This document shows, piece after piece, positions 35,730 to 44,462 of a stretch of 64,000 nucleotides of DNA. The stretch is taken from contig NZ_LNYY01000019.1 of NCBI RefSeq assembly GCF_001468005.1, positions 342,445 to 406,444 of the forward strand, read 5' to 3'. The translations under genes were made by a program, and so were the position numbers. Within the stretch, counting starts at the first letter, position 1; each line of letters starts with the position of its first letter. The notes under the pieces are model-generated. The model did no database searches, had not been told where the DNA came from, and saw nothing but the letters and a program-made list of their open reading frames with translations. Source of the stretch: Legionella steelei. GTDB taxonomy: Bacteria > Pseudomonadota > Gammaproteobacteria > Legionellales > Legionellaceae.

Positions 35730-36502
35730 TGAAACAATCTAATAAACGGCGCATTGCATTAATTACTGGTGCGGGTGCTGGTATTGGGGCGGCTATTGCA
35801 GAAAAAATTATAGAAGCAGTAGATCATTTAATTTTATTCGATCTTATTCTCGAGCCCATCTCGTTGCTTGCGCAAAAACTACAAAAAAAACATAATAAAA
35901 TCATTCAAGTTTATCAATGTGATGTAGGTGATGGTGTACGCGTAGAACAGATTTTAAACCAGATAAAAGAAACAGGGAACCTCCCCAATATCGTCGTCAA
36001 TAATGCGGGTTTTGGTGGCTCATTTCATACCCTTGATCAAGTGAGCGATGCCGAGTGGGATAGGGTAATTAATACCAATCTGAGAAGTATTTTTTATTTT
36101 GCCAGATACTTACTGCCTGAAATGAAAAAGCAATCATATGGCAAAATAGTGAATATTGCGTCGATACAAGGTTTATTAGGCGCATCCTTATCCTCTACAT
36201 ATGTTGCAAGCAAGCATGGGGTTATTGGTTATACCAAAGCCATTGCAGCGGAATGGGGCGAATATGGTATTAGCTGTAATGCAATTTGTCCCGGATATGT
36301 GGACACTCGGATGGGCGTACAAGATGCTGTGATTACTAACCACATGGAAAAAGTAATTCATTTAACCCCAGCAAAACGGATTGCCACCCCTCAGGAAATA
36401 GCTGAACTTGCAAATTATTTAATAAGCGATCACGCCGCATTTATTAATGGAGCAAGCATTACTATCGATGGTGGCTTGAGTTGTCATGTGGGTGTTTCAT
36501 GA
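35729..36502 (+). CDS. short-chain dehydrogenase/reductase
   Basis: 257 residues, classical SDR: TGAGAGIG cofactor loop, CDVGD, NNAGFGG, Ser in VNIASIQG, YVASKHG (YxxxK), and a complete end (PQEIAELANYLIS then NGASITIDGGLS). FD after beta 2 suggests NAD(H). It is close to the 3-hydroxybutyrate-dehydrogenase / 3-oxoacyl-ACP-reductase type, but the substrate is not certain. It is coupled to the preceding SDR by a one-base overlap, so the two probably form a two-step oxidoreductase pair. Confidence 0.88.
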   Translation: MKQSNKRRIALITGAGAGIGAAIAEKIIEAVDHLILFDLILEPISLLAQKLQKKHNKIIQVYQCDVGDGVRVEQILNQIKETGNLPNIVVNNAGFGGSFHTLDQVSDAEWDRVINTNLRSIFYFARYLLPEMKKQSYGKIVNIASIQGLLGASLSSTYVASKHGVIGYTKAIAAEWGEYGISCNAICPGYVDTRMGVQDAVITNHMEKVIHLTPAKRIATPQEIAELANYLISDHAAFINGASITIDGGLSCHVGVS

Positions 36503-36518
36503 CGGTATAAGTGCTCTA

Positions 36519-36799
36519 TCAAGTAGCCTGGTTGCTTGCAATCAGGCTCAATAAAACACCCGCTAAATAAAAAATGGCATTTACTTTACAAAAGAGACTA
36601 TCTTCTAAAGCAATAGCATCGGAAATATCTTTTTTCGCGGTCTCCCTAGGTAGCCCATATTTTTTTGCTGCGTCTCACTTTCATAGGAGTTAATCGTACT
36701 TAAATGATGGCGAGAAAGTATTTGGATTTCAGAGGCTACTTCTAAATACCATCTCCTGGTATCGCAAAAATAAACAGGTTGTTCGTTATTTAATCTATA
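36519..36799 (-). pseudogene. frameshifted remnant of a small C-terminal-anchored protein
   Basis: The minus-strand trace reads VYFCDTRRWYLEVASEIQIL, then SRHHLSTINSYESETQQ. It shifts frame at an A-run near 36664 and continues KYGLPRETAKKDISDAIALE, then KVNAIFYLAGVLLSLIASNQ to a TGA. The last 20 residues would be a membrane helix. No start codon is in frame. The parent family is not recognised. It fills most of the 330-base gap between the SDR pair and the Fic-like gene. Confidence 0.4.
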
Positions 36800-36833
36800 C
36801 TAATATTAATTTCCTTCTAAATTATTAAGCATC

Positions 36834-38147
36834 ATGTATCAAAAGCTAAGATTTTTTCGTACAGGAGATTCCGTAATCTCTGAAAATAATCTAAAACGAT
36901 TTTTTGATAATTTCCCAGAAAAAGAATTTTGGCGGTTTTTTGTAGAGCGCGTGCGATATGATTATCGGCAAGAATTATATCGCAAATTGTATGCGAAAAT
37001 GAACGCTGTACCTGAGGAACAGGCAAAAAAGATCCCGGTTTCTGAAATTCAAGAGATGGTAAAAGACGTTACCATAGGCCATGTATATATGCTTGCAGAA
37101 CGATTGAGCGACCAGGAAGTTTTAAAGGGACTAGACGATTTATTTCATGTCACCGATCGAAAAGATGAGCACATTACTTCGCTGTTTAACAAACACCAAG
37201 GCTGGCTAGGATTTGAGGATAATGAGCCAGGTTATTTACTCAATGTAACCAATGGGTTTTGTCTGATTGTTGAGCATCTATTGTCTGAGCAACCCCTTAC
37301 ATTGGATTTTATTAAAGAGTTACATAAAACGTGCACTCAAGGTGTGAGGAAAATGTTGACGCAAACTCCAGGCGAATTTCGTGCCAACGGAGCCTCATGG
37401 CAAATGGATCTTAAAGGGGATTCGCTAGAGGGATTAATCGAAACGATTAATTACCTAAAATCTGTAGAGGAACGCATGGGAACAGCTGGTGTTGATATTA
37501 TAATAGAAAAAGATGGGAGTTATGAAAGGATTTCAAGTTTTCTTAATGAGGATACTTTTGTTTTAGCGAATAGAATATGGAGCTGCTTCAATAATGGTGC
37601 TGTCATTTATTATAATGCCAGAGAAAACAAACAGTTCGACAGCAGTCAATTTTTACATGATGTATGCACAGAGCATATTCGACAATTAGGACAGTCATTA
37701 GATAATGCCATAACAAAAGAAGACAAGCTGGCTGCTCTATTTACTTATTTAAAGCACACAGTATTGCATCATCCTTTTCAAGATGGGGTAGGTCGAACTT
37801 ATTCCATGGTGTTATTGCAATACTTATTAATGCGTGAAAATTTTCTGCCCGTTTTAATTCTTAATTCGAACGCAATTCCTGGACACTCAGTAAAAGAGCT
37901 TGTAGATGAGTATTTACGAGCAGAAAAAGAAATGGAGCGAATTCTCGAGGAGCCTCACTATATTTCAAGTGATGAAATGGTAATGCCTAATGTTACTACA
38001 GAAGCGCTTTTAGCTGCCTCAACTACCGAGGATGTAGCCATTTTTGTAAAAGCTTTAACGCAGTTTCAGGAAATAAAAAGAAGCTATTTAGAGTGGTGTA
38101 GTACACAAGAAAGTCAAAGTTCTACTTTCCTCCATAACAATATGTAG
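36834..38147 (+). CDS. Fic-domain protein with altered motif, candidate effector
   Basis: 437 residues. A Fic core spans roughly 125-350: PGEFRANGAS matches the PGxFR segment that precedes the active site, and HPFQDGVGR at residues 313-321 is the Fic motif HxFx(D/E)GNGR with the Asn replaced by Val. That Asn normally holds the phosphate of the nucleotide, so activity may be changed or lost, although His313 and the Arg are kept. The N-terminal 120 residues are helical and unlike common Fic proteins, and the C-terminal tail is helical. No antitoxin gene is adjacent, which favours an effector over a toxin-antitoxin role. Confidence 0.8.
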   Translation: MYQKLRFFRTGDSVISENNLKRFFDNFPEKEFWRFFVERVRYDYRQELYRKLYAKMNAVPEEQAKKIPVSEIQEMVKDVTIGHVYMLAERLSDQEVLKGLDDLFHVTDRKDEHITSLFNKHQGWLGFEDNEPGYLLNVTNGFCLIVEHLLSEQPLTLDFIKELHKTCTQGVRKMLTQTPGEFRANGASWQMDLKGDSLEGLIETINYLKSVEERMGTAGVDIIIEKDGSYERISSFLNEDTFVLANRIWSCFNNGAVIYYNARENKQFDSSQFLHDVCTEHIRQLGQSLDNAITKEDKLAALFTYLKHTVLHHPFQDGVGRTYSMVLLQYLLMRENFLPVLILNSNAIPGHSVKELVDEYLRAEKEMERILEEPHYISSDEMVMPNVTTEALLAASTTEDVAIFVKALTQFQEIKRSYLEWCSTQESQSSTFLHNNM

Positions 38148-38182
38148 ATACAGAATTATTGTATGCTTTCATTAGGTAAGTT

Positions 38183-38211
38183 GTAGCCTGGTCGCTGTAG
38201 GCCAGGCCTAC
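38183..38211. repeat. GTAGCCTGG-type intergenic element
   Basis: GTAGCCTGG and CCAGGCCTAC form an imperfect hairpin between the Fic-like and rhlE stop codons (convergent genes). Its first nine bases match the element at 23721. It could double as a terminator. Confidence 0.45.
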
Positions 38212-38216
38212 GTTTG

Positions 38217-39488
38217 CTAAGACGACTTAGAGCGCGTTCTATCCGATTTTTTTGCAAATGGTTTTCTATTGGATTTGTTGGATGGAGACGATGTTTTCAT
38301 TTTAGCAGGGGACTGTTTTTTAGATTTTGCAGCGATATTGGTTTGGGGTACATTGTGTTTTGGTTCAAAATCTTCTATTTCAATACGGTTTAATTGACGC
38401 TGAATTAGTTTTTCTATGGCTTGCAATTGATGTATCTCATCAGCACATACTAAAGAAACGGCCAATCCGGTTGCGCCTGCGCGACCTGTTCGACCGATAC
38501 GGTGGACATAATCTTCCGCTACTTGAGGTAAATCAAAATTAACCACACAAGGCAATTGATCAATATCGATTCCTCGAGCAGCAATGTCCGTAGCTACTAA
38601 TATGTGCAATTCTCCTGATTTAAACTCCTCTAAAACCTTGGTACGTTGAGATTGCGATTTATTGCCATGGATGGCGGCAGCATGAATTTGTGCTTCAGCC
38701 AATTGCTTAACCAGCTTATTTGCGCCATGTTTCGTTTTTGAAAATACTAAAGTCTGGCCCCATTTATTTTTATGAATCAGATGGCTAAGTAAGGCTGCTT
38801 TTCGGCTTTTATCGACTGGATGTATTGTTTGTTGGATTTTTACTACAGTTGTATTTCGAGGTGTAACATCGATTTCAACAGGTTGATCAAAAATGGTTTT
38901 TACAAGACTGCGAACGCCATCATTAAACGTCGCAGAAAACAGTAGATTTTGCCGGTTTCTGGGTAGCCAATTAATGATTCGTTTCATGTCATGAATGAAT
39001 CCCATATCCAGCATTCTATCGGCTTCATCCAAAACAAGGGTTTCAACTTGATCGAACTGAATGGCTCGTTGCTGATGCAAATCCAGTAAACGACCTGGTG
39101 TGGCAACTAATATTTCAACACCAGAACGTAGTCTTATCATTTGTGGATTAATTTTTACTCCACCGAAGACTACAGCGGAGCGTAGTGATAAATGACGTCC
39201 ATATTGCAGAATACTCTCATGTACTTGGTTCGCTAATTCACGTGTTGGCGTTAGAATGAGCGCATATGTCCTATTGCTTTTGGCTCGAGGCTTTGAGCTA
39301 AGCTTTTGCAAAAGAGGTAATACAAAACTTGCAGTTTTACCTGTTCCTGTTTGTGCTGAGGCAAGAACGTCTTTACCTGATAATATCTGTGGAATCGCTT
39401 GATCTTGAATAGGAGAGGGTTCTTTATAACCTAATTCGTTAATGGATTGAAGTAATGGCTCGATTAAACCTAGGGACTTAAAACTCAT
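38217..39488 (-). CDS. rhlE: DEAD-box RNA helicase RhlE
   Basis: 423 residues starting [16 protein letters not shown] at 39488, with AAGGAAA before it; a longer frame to 39569 is not needed. All DEAD-box motifs are seen in order: Q motif (SPIQDQAIP), [27 protein letters not shown], then [19 protein letters not shown] and [10 protein letters not shown]. The C-terminal 60 residues are basic and Ser/Lys-rich, typical of RhlE. It remodels RNA and ribosome-assembly intermediates in the cytoplasm. It is a single housekeeping gene among candidate effectors. Confidence 0.93.
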   Translation of the reverse strand: MSFKSLGLIEPLLQSINELGYKEPSPIQDQAIPQILSGKDVLASAQTGTGKTASFVLPLLQKLSSKPRAKSNRTYALILTPTRELANQVHESILQYGRHLSLRSAVVFGGVKINPQMIRLRSGVEILVATPGRLLDLHQQRAIQFDQVETLVLDEADRMLDMGFIHDMKRIINWLPRNRQNLLFSATFNDGVRSLVKTIFDQPVEIDVTPRNTTVVKIQQTIHPVDKSRKAALLSHLIHKNKWGQTLVFSKTKHGANKLVKQLAEAQIHAAAIHGNKSQSQRTKVLEEFKSGELHILVATDIAARGIDIDQLPCVVNFDLPQVAEDYVHRIGRTGRAGATGLAVSLVCADEIHQLQAIEKLIQRQLNRIEIEDFEPKHNVPQTNIAAKSKKQSPAKMKTSSPSNKSNRKPFAKKSDRTRSKSS

Positions 39489-39700
39489 GCTGTTTCCTTT
39501 ATTTATTGGTATCTGCAAAGGGGAACAGGATGTTAATTTTGTTGCCCAATATGCTCTCTTTGGGGGCAATTATACCACAAGTGTTATAGACTACGTTAAA
39601 ACATCATAAAATGAAATGCATTCAGGCTGACATTGTAAGTTGAAGTTGATTGATTATCTGAGCTAGTACACTCGTAATTAATGTACAATTATGGAGCATC

Positions 39701-40522
39701 ATGGTACTATTCGCGCTTGAAAAAATTGTAACTGTTCCAAGTCGGAGGCAAATGAAAACAACTGCAATGGTACCATCCAATGCTATAAATCCTTTTGATA
39801 GTCTGCCGAATGAAATACTGCACTATTTGCTTCGTTTTAGCAATCATCAGGCCATGCTAGTATGCAAACGCTTTCTGAATGCTGATAGAGTAGCAACCAA
39901 AAATGAAGCGCGCGAGTCATTCAATGACTACCTAAGAACAAGAACGATAGACTTGGGCTCAGTAAACCCTCTAAAAATAATACATTTTATAACTGTTTTT
40001 GCGCAGAATGAATTACCTAAAATATCAGATTCAGTCGAAAAAACGGCCAGTATTGGTATCTTATTAGTACAATTGTATGAAGTGCTGTATTTCTATACCA
40101 ACCATAACCAGATTAAATTTACACTGCCACGCGAACCAGACATACTAGAGAGTTCTGCATTGGCAGTTTCTTATTTTATTACTTCTAATGATGAGAGTGA
40201 TTCCCTAAGGACCTCTATTAGTGAACAAGACATTGAGCAGATCAAAGACGATGTAGGTGATATGCTGGTTTTTCTTAGCGATAAAAAAAGTAAAAAAAAC
40301 ATCAAAACAGGTTATTTTAATGGAATTGTCACAGGCATGCTGCACGATTTCCAAACTGGCTTGAAGCATGCATTGGCTAATACATCTGGCTATAACTTAC
40401 GTTTTTTTAGTTTTACCGCCACTGAAAGTAAAGAGCAAATGATTTTGCGTTTGCTGAATCAATGCGCTTCTATGCTTGAAAACCAGCTCTTTACACCTCA
40501 ACCAAGCTGCACCTTATTTTAA
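39701..40522 (+). CDS. F-box protein, candidate effector
   Basis: 273 residues, with GGAG six bases before ATG 39701. Residues 31-62 (PFDSLPNEILHYLLRF, then AMLVCKRFLNAD) are a clear F-box with the LPNEIL opening and the V-CK-F second helix. The rest is helical, with an acidic middle (SNDESDSLRTSISEQDIEQIK) and no known substrate-binding repeat. There is no membrane helix. F-box proteins recruit targets to the host SCF ubiquitin ligase through Skp1, so this is probably a Dot/Icm substrate; the target is unknown. It is a single gene, convergent with the histidine kinase. Confidence 0.8.
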   Translation: MVLFALEKIVTVPSRRQMKTTAMVPSNAINPFDSLPNEILHYLLRFSNHQAMLVCKRFLNADRVATKNEARESFNDYLRTRTIDLGSVNPLKIIHFITVFAQNELPKISDSVEKTASIGILLVQLYEVLYFYTNHNQIKFTLPREPDILESSALAVSYFITSNDESDSLRTSISEQDIEQIKDDVGDMLVFLSDKKSKKNIKTGYFNGIVTGMLHDFQTGLKHALANTSGYNLRFFSFTATESKEQMILRLLNQCASMLENQLFTPQPSCTLF

Positions 40523-40571
40523 GATTGAAACTGTAAGGATAATAGGAAGCCACATAGGAGTATTGCCCGCA

Positions 40572-40662
40572 GGGTCTCCCTAAAAAGCAATTTTGCTGGC
40601 GTGTTTTTGCCAAAATTTTGAAAAATTTTGGTGATTTTGATAAACATCTTGCCAGCGGACCC
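40572..40662. other. possible structured RNA or terminator between convergent genes
   Basis: GGGTCT (40572-40577) can pair with GGACCC (40657-40662). GCTGGC (40595-40600) pairs with the adjacent GCCAGC (40651-40656), and CCAAAATTT/AAATTTTGG forms an inner hairpin at 40610-40631. This nested fold lies in the 337-base gap between the F-box and histidine-kinase stops. It has no obvious family, and the rest of the gap holds nothing I recognise. Confidence 0.3.
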
Positions 40663-40860
40663 ATCCAAAGTGATATAAATGACTCGATTTATTTTCTCTG
40701 AAATAGGGGGCTCTCAGCCAGAGTAAATCCTCTACTACAATACAAGAATTCAAAATTTACAATGACCAAGAGTCGAATCAACATAAAAACCTCCATTTCA
40801 AAAAAATTGTCTTGAGGTTAGAGTAAAAAATTCTATAAATTGAAAAGATGCTTATACGAA

Positions 40861-43245
40861 TTAACGCGAAAGCCATTGATTGATTGCATCTTTAGTTTCA
40901 TCAATTACTTCACATAACTGTTTATAAAGTGGTTCAAGAAATTTTTGATACCCGGCTTTATGATATCGTTCAAGATATTGACAGGCATGGATTAATTTAA
41001 AAGCGCCACAATAAACTAAGCCCCCCTTCATTTGGTGGGCAAGCTTTTCAATTGATTCCCATTCTCCAGAAGCATATGCCTTTTCCAGGGCCTTAATTGT
41101 CTTGGGTATTTCTTGTTCCATCATAAACTTTAAATTCTGAGTGAGTAAGGTCGCATTATTACCCATGCTTGTCAGCGCACTATCAGCATCTAATAATAGA
41201 AAGACATCTAGTTTAAATAGTTCTTCTTCTGTATCAGGCAAATCAGGACCAAGCTTTTTTGACTTATTTTTGGGAGTAGAACTGGCGGTTTGCATTGTGG
41301 TTGTAAGGTAAGTTGATTTAATTTTTTCTAGAGTTTCTAAGTTTAATGGCTTGGTAAAAGCGGCATTCATCCCTGTTTTGATGCATTTATTTTTTATTTT
41401 ATTTTCATCATGACCTGTTAGTCCAATAATCGGAACGGGTATTTTGTGATGTTTTTTTTCATGCGCTCTTATTCTTTGTGTGAGCTCGAGGCCTGATAAG
41501 CCTGGAAGTCCCAGATCTGTAATAATTAAATCAAATGTTTCTGTTTTAGCCAGCTCCAGTGCTTGTTCTGCATCGTTAGCACTGCTATAGCGAAGGCCTG
41601 CTTGGTTAACTAAACTTTCAAGAGAAACCAACGCAATGTAATTGTCTTCAATAAGCAATAATTTTGGTGCATTTGAGGGGGCTTCAGAACGTAGAGGCGT
41701 GGGAGTTACTTGTAATTTTTCCTTGTTATTTAATAACATTTGATTATGGTTGTCATCGCCAATTTTTAATAAGAGATCAAAATAAAACGTCGTTCCTACA
41801 CCGGGTTCACTCGTTAATAGAAGTTGTCCACCTAATAAATTTGCATAAGATTGTGCGATGTGTAAACCCAGACCATGTCCTCTATATACTCCTTTATATG
41901 AGGGGGTGCCACGGAAAAATTTATTGAATACTTTATCTTGTAGTTCATAAGGAATACCAATACCTGTGTCGGTGACACTAAAGTGTAGCAATGCGTGTGT
42001 TTTCATTTGCTTGAGGAGCATTACCTCAATCGTAATATGGCCTACCTTTGTAAATTTAATCGCATTACCAAGCAAATTTAATAAAATGCGACGTAGTTTC
42101 AGGTGATCACCGACTAAAGAAGGAGGGATGTTCTCATCTATATGAGTTTTTAAATCAATACCTTTTGTTATCGTAGAGGGGCGTACAAGTTGTAAAATTT
42201 CTTGAATGATTTGATTGAGCTCGAAAGGTTCTTCGTGTAACGCTGCTTCATTGACGTTTTCTGCCGAAACTGTGTCCAATATTACGTTTAACATATTTAG
42301 AAGTTGTTTCGCACTATCGCTTAACCATTGGGCATATTGTTTTTGATTAGGATCTTCGACTATGTCCTCTAATAATTTTGACATTCCTATAACCCCTGTT
42401 AGGGGAGATCTGATGTCATGACTCATATTGGCCAGGAATTCAGTTTTTAAACGATTTTGTTGCTCGAGTTCTTTATTTTTTCTTTGTAATTGCTCTTCGA
42501 GTTGTTTTTGTTCCGAGATATCACGTACAGCGGCTAAAGCCAACAAACCGTCCTCGGTTTCCAATGGACTTAAACTAATCGCAACGGGAAACTCATGTCC
42601 CTTTTTATGCTGTCCATATAACGCTAAGCCTGCGCCCATAGGCCTTACTCGTGGCTCAGAAAAATAATTATTACGATGATGAACATGATTGCCATGAAAG
42701 CGTTCAGGTATTAAGCATTCTATATTTTGGCCAATGAGTTCATTGGGTTTGTGCCCGAACAGTTGTTCTGTACGATTATTAACTAAGACAATTTCTCCCT
42801 CATTATTAATAACAACCAAACAATCAGGGGTGGCTTCTAAAATGGATTTAAATTTTGCTTCGACTTTTTTACGGATGCCAATGTCTCGTACAGCAGCGAG
42901 GGCAAAAGTGCCATCATCTGTTTTAAGTGGGCTTAAGCTTATTTCTACAGGAAATTCAGTGCCATTTTTTTTTATGCCAAATAACTCTAATTCTGAACCC
43001 ATGGAGCGCATTTTGGGTGCTACAAAATAATGATCACGATGGTGTACATGTTTGCTGTGATAGCGTTTGGGCATTAATTGTTCCACATGTTGACCCAATA
43101 ATTCAGTCCGTGCATATCCAAATAATTTTTCTGTTTGGCCGTTAATTAAAATAATTCGCCCATTATTATCAATAATAACCAAAGCATCTGGCATTGATTC
43201 TATGATGCTGGAAAGATGAAGAAAATAAGATAATTGACTGTCCAT
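40861..43245 (-). CDS. hybrid sensor histidine kinase with two PAS domains, receiver and HPt
   Basis: 794 residues. Two near-identical PAS domains lie at about 5-125 and 130-250 (DALVIIDNNGRI / DCLVVINNEGEI; both carry a His-rich HVHHRxxYF loop). Next come HisKA with phospho-His276 in ANMSHDIRSPL, an HATPase domain (LLGNAIKFTK, DTGIGI, GHGLGLHI), a receiver with Asp577 in IITDLGLPG and Lys in TKPLN, and an HPt domain with His737 in AHQMKGG. No membrane helix is present, so it senses a cytoplasmic signal and runs a full four-step phosphorelay. GAGGG precedes the ATG. The output regulator is not in the window. Confidence 0.92.
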   Translation of the reverse strand: MDSQLSYFLHLSSIIESMPDALVIIDNNGRIILINGQTEKLFGYARTELLGQHVEQLMPKRYHSKHVHHRDHYFVAPKMRSMGSELELFGIKKNGTEFPVEISLSPLKTDDGTFALAAVRDIGIRKKVEAKFKSILEATPDCLVVINNEGEIVLVNNRTEQLFGHKPNELIGQNIECLIPERFHGNHVHHRNNYFSEPRVRPMGAGLALYGQHKKGHEFPVAISLSPLETEDGLLALAAVRDISEQKQLEEQLQRKNKELEQQNRLKTEFLANMSHDIRSPLTGVIGMSKLLEDIVEDPNQKQYAQWLSDSAKQLLNMLNVILDTVSAENVNEAALHEEPFELNQIIQEILQLVRPSTITKGIDLKTHIDENIPPSLVGDHLKLRRILLNLLGNAIKFTKVGHITIEVMLLKQMKTHALLHFSVTDTGIGIPYELQDKVFNKFFRGTPSYKGVYRGHGLGLHIAQSYANLLGGQLLLTSEPGVGTTFYFDLLLKIGDDNHNQMLLNNKEKLQVTPTPLRSEAPSNAPKLLLIEDNYIALVSLESLVNQAGLRYSSANDAEQALELAKTETFDLIITDLGLPGLSGLELTQRIRAHEKKHHKIPVPIIGLTGHDENKIKNKCIKTGMNAAFTKPLNLETLEKIKSTYLTTTMQTASSTPKNKSKKLGPDLPDTEEELFKLDVFLLLDADSALTSMGNNATLLTQNLKFMMEQEIPKTIKALEKAYASGEWESIEKLAHQMKGGLVYCGAFKLIHACQYLERYHKAGYQKFLEPLYKQLCEVIDETKDAINQWLSR

Positions 43246-43469
43246 TGTCCCTCTGTATCAGTTGCACTGTTTTTTGCCGTTGAGAATAGGTGAAAGAGCT
43301 TGCTTCTAATCAAGTAATTACTAAGGAATTAGATTTTGGCAATTTGAAAAGTATAGAATATATACTTGGAAATTTGAATCATAGATTCTACTGCTATCTT
43401 GAGCAGGATTGTCTCTTATAAAGTCAGTTCTTCAATGTTGTATGTGGATGAAACCTTAAAGGCTACTTG

Positions 43470-44249
43470 ATGAACAATAAAATAGAAATCATAGTTGATC
43501 CATCGTTTGCAAATCTTAATTTCGTTGAGCATGGTTTTTTCACCCGTACTGGAGGAGTCAGCGAGGGCGTATATGCTTCATTGAACTGTTCTTATTTTCA
43601 AGAGGATAAAAAAGTCGTACGAGAAAACAGGCAATTGGCTATGTCACACATCAATAAGTCATTATCTCAACTCGTACTTTTTACTGACTGCTATAGTAAC
43701 AAAACGATTATTGTTGACCAACCTTGGGGGGCAGAGGAAACAATTCATGCTGATGCTATGGTGACTCAAAATAGGAATATTGTTCTCGGTGCGTTAAGTG
43801 CTGACTGCCCAGTTATTTTATTTGCTGATCACGATAAAAAAGTCATTGGCATAGCGCATGCTGGTTGGCGCTCTGCAAGGGCAGGCATTATAGAATCTTG
43901 CGTACACACGATGTTTTCGCTGGGTGTTTTCCCGGGTAACCTTTCTGCTGTAATTAGTCCTTGCATTACGCAGCCATCTTATGAAGTGGATTCTGAATTC
44001 TATAAACAAATCATCAGTGACTCCCCCATGTACTCAGAATATTTCAATTCTTCAGTAAATAAAGATCACTATATGTTTGATTTAAGGATGTATGTATATA
44101 AGAAATTAATCAATTTAGGTATCGAGCAGGTGTCTTTTGTAGATATAGATACTTACCAAGATGAGGCACGTTTTTTCAGTTGTCGTCGCGCATATCATAA
44201 AAAAGAGCAGGGACACGGTTGCCAATTATCTTTTATTCATTTTGCCTAA
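43470..44249 (+). CDS. pgeF: YfiH/PgeF-family multicopper-like purine nucleoside enzyme
   Basis: 259 residues from ATG 43470, preceded by AAAGG (a TTG at 43467 is in frame but too close). It has the family blocks HGFFTRTGGVSEGVYASLN, HADAMVT, LSADCPVILF with the metal Cys, and IAHAGWRSARAGI with the metal His. Family members (E. coli YfiH, human LACC1) hydrolyse or phosphorolyse purine nucleosides, and YfiH also removes L-Ser-containing peptidoglycan precursors. It is divergent from the histidine kinase and has no operon partner. Confidence 0.87.
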   Translation: MNNKIEIIVDPSFANLNFVEHGFFTRTGGVSEGVYASLNCSYFQEDKKVVRENRQLAMSHINKSLSQLVLFTDCYSNKTIIVDQPWGAEETIHADAMVTQNRNIVLGALSADCPVILFADHDKKVIGIAHAGWRSARAGIIESCVHTMFSLGVFPGNLSAVISPCITQPSYEVDSEFYKQIISDSPMYSEYFNSSVNKDHYMFDLRMYVYKKLINLGIEQVSFVDIDTYQDEARFFSCRRAYHKKEQGHGCQLSFIHFA

Positions 44250-44462
44250 GTGAAAATAGACCGTGTCATTGAGTCAAAGTACAACCTACATTTGCTGAAA
44301 ATTTGTGAGGCATCCAAGCCTCATTTAAGAAATACGTCCTCTATTTTTTATTCATAAATAAATCTGACGGATATAGGATCATAAAATACGTAGTCAATGA
44401 AACGTTCCTTTAACATTATAAATGTTACTCTTGATATACCAACTGAGTAAAAGGAAATATAA

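Noticed and set aside
36834-38147. Fic toxin of a toxin-antitoxin pair
   Set aside because: No small antitoxin gene with the inhibitory (S/T)xxxE(G/N) helix lies on either side, and the N-terminal part is unlike Fic toxins.
42428-43145. plus-strand frames of 70-98 codons inside the histidine kinase
   Set aside because: They mirror the duplicated PAS coding sequence on the other strand; no ribosome sites.
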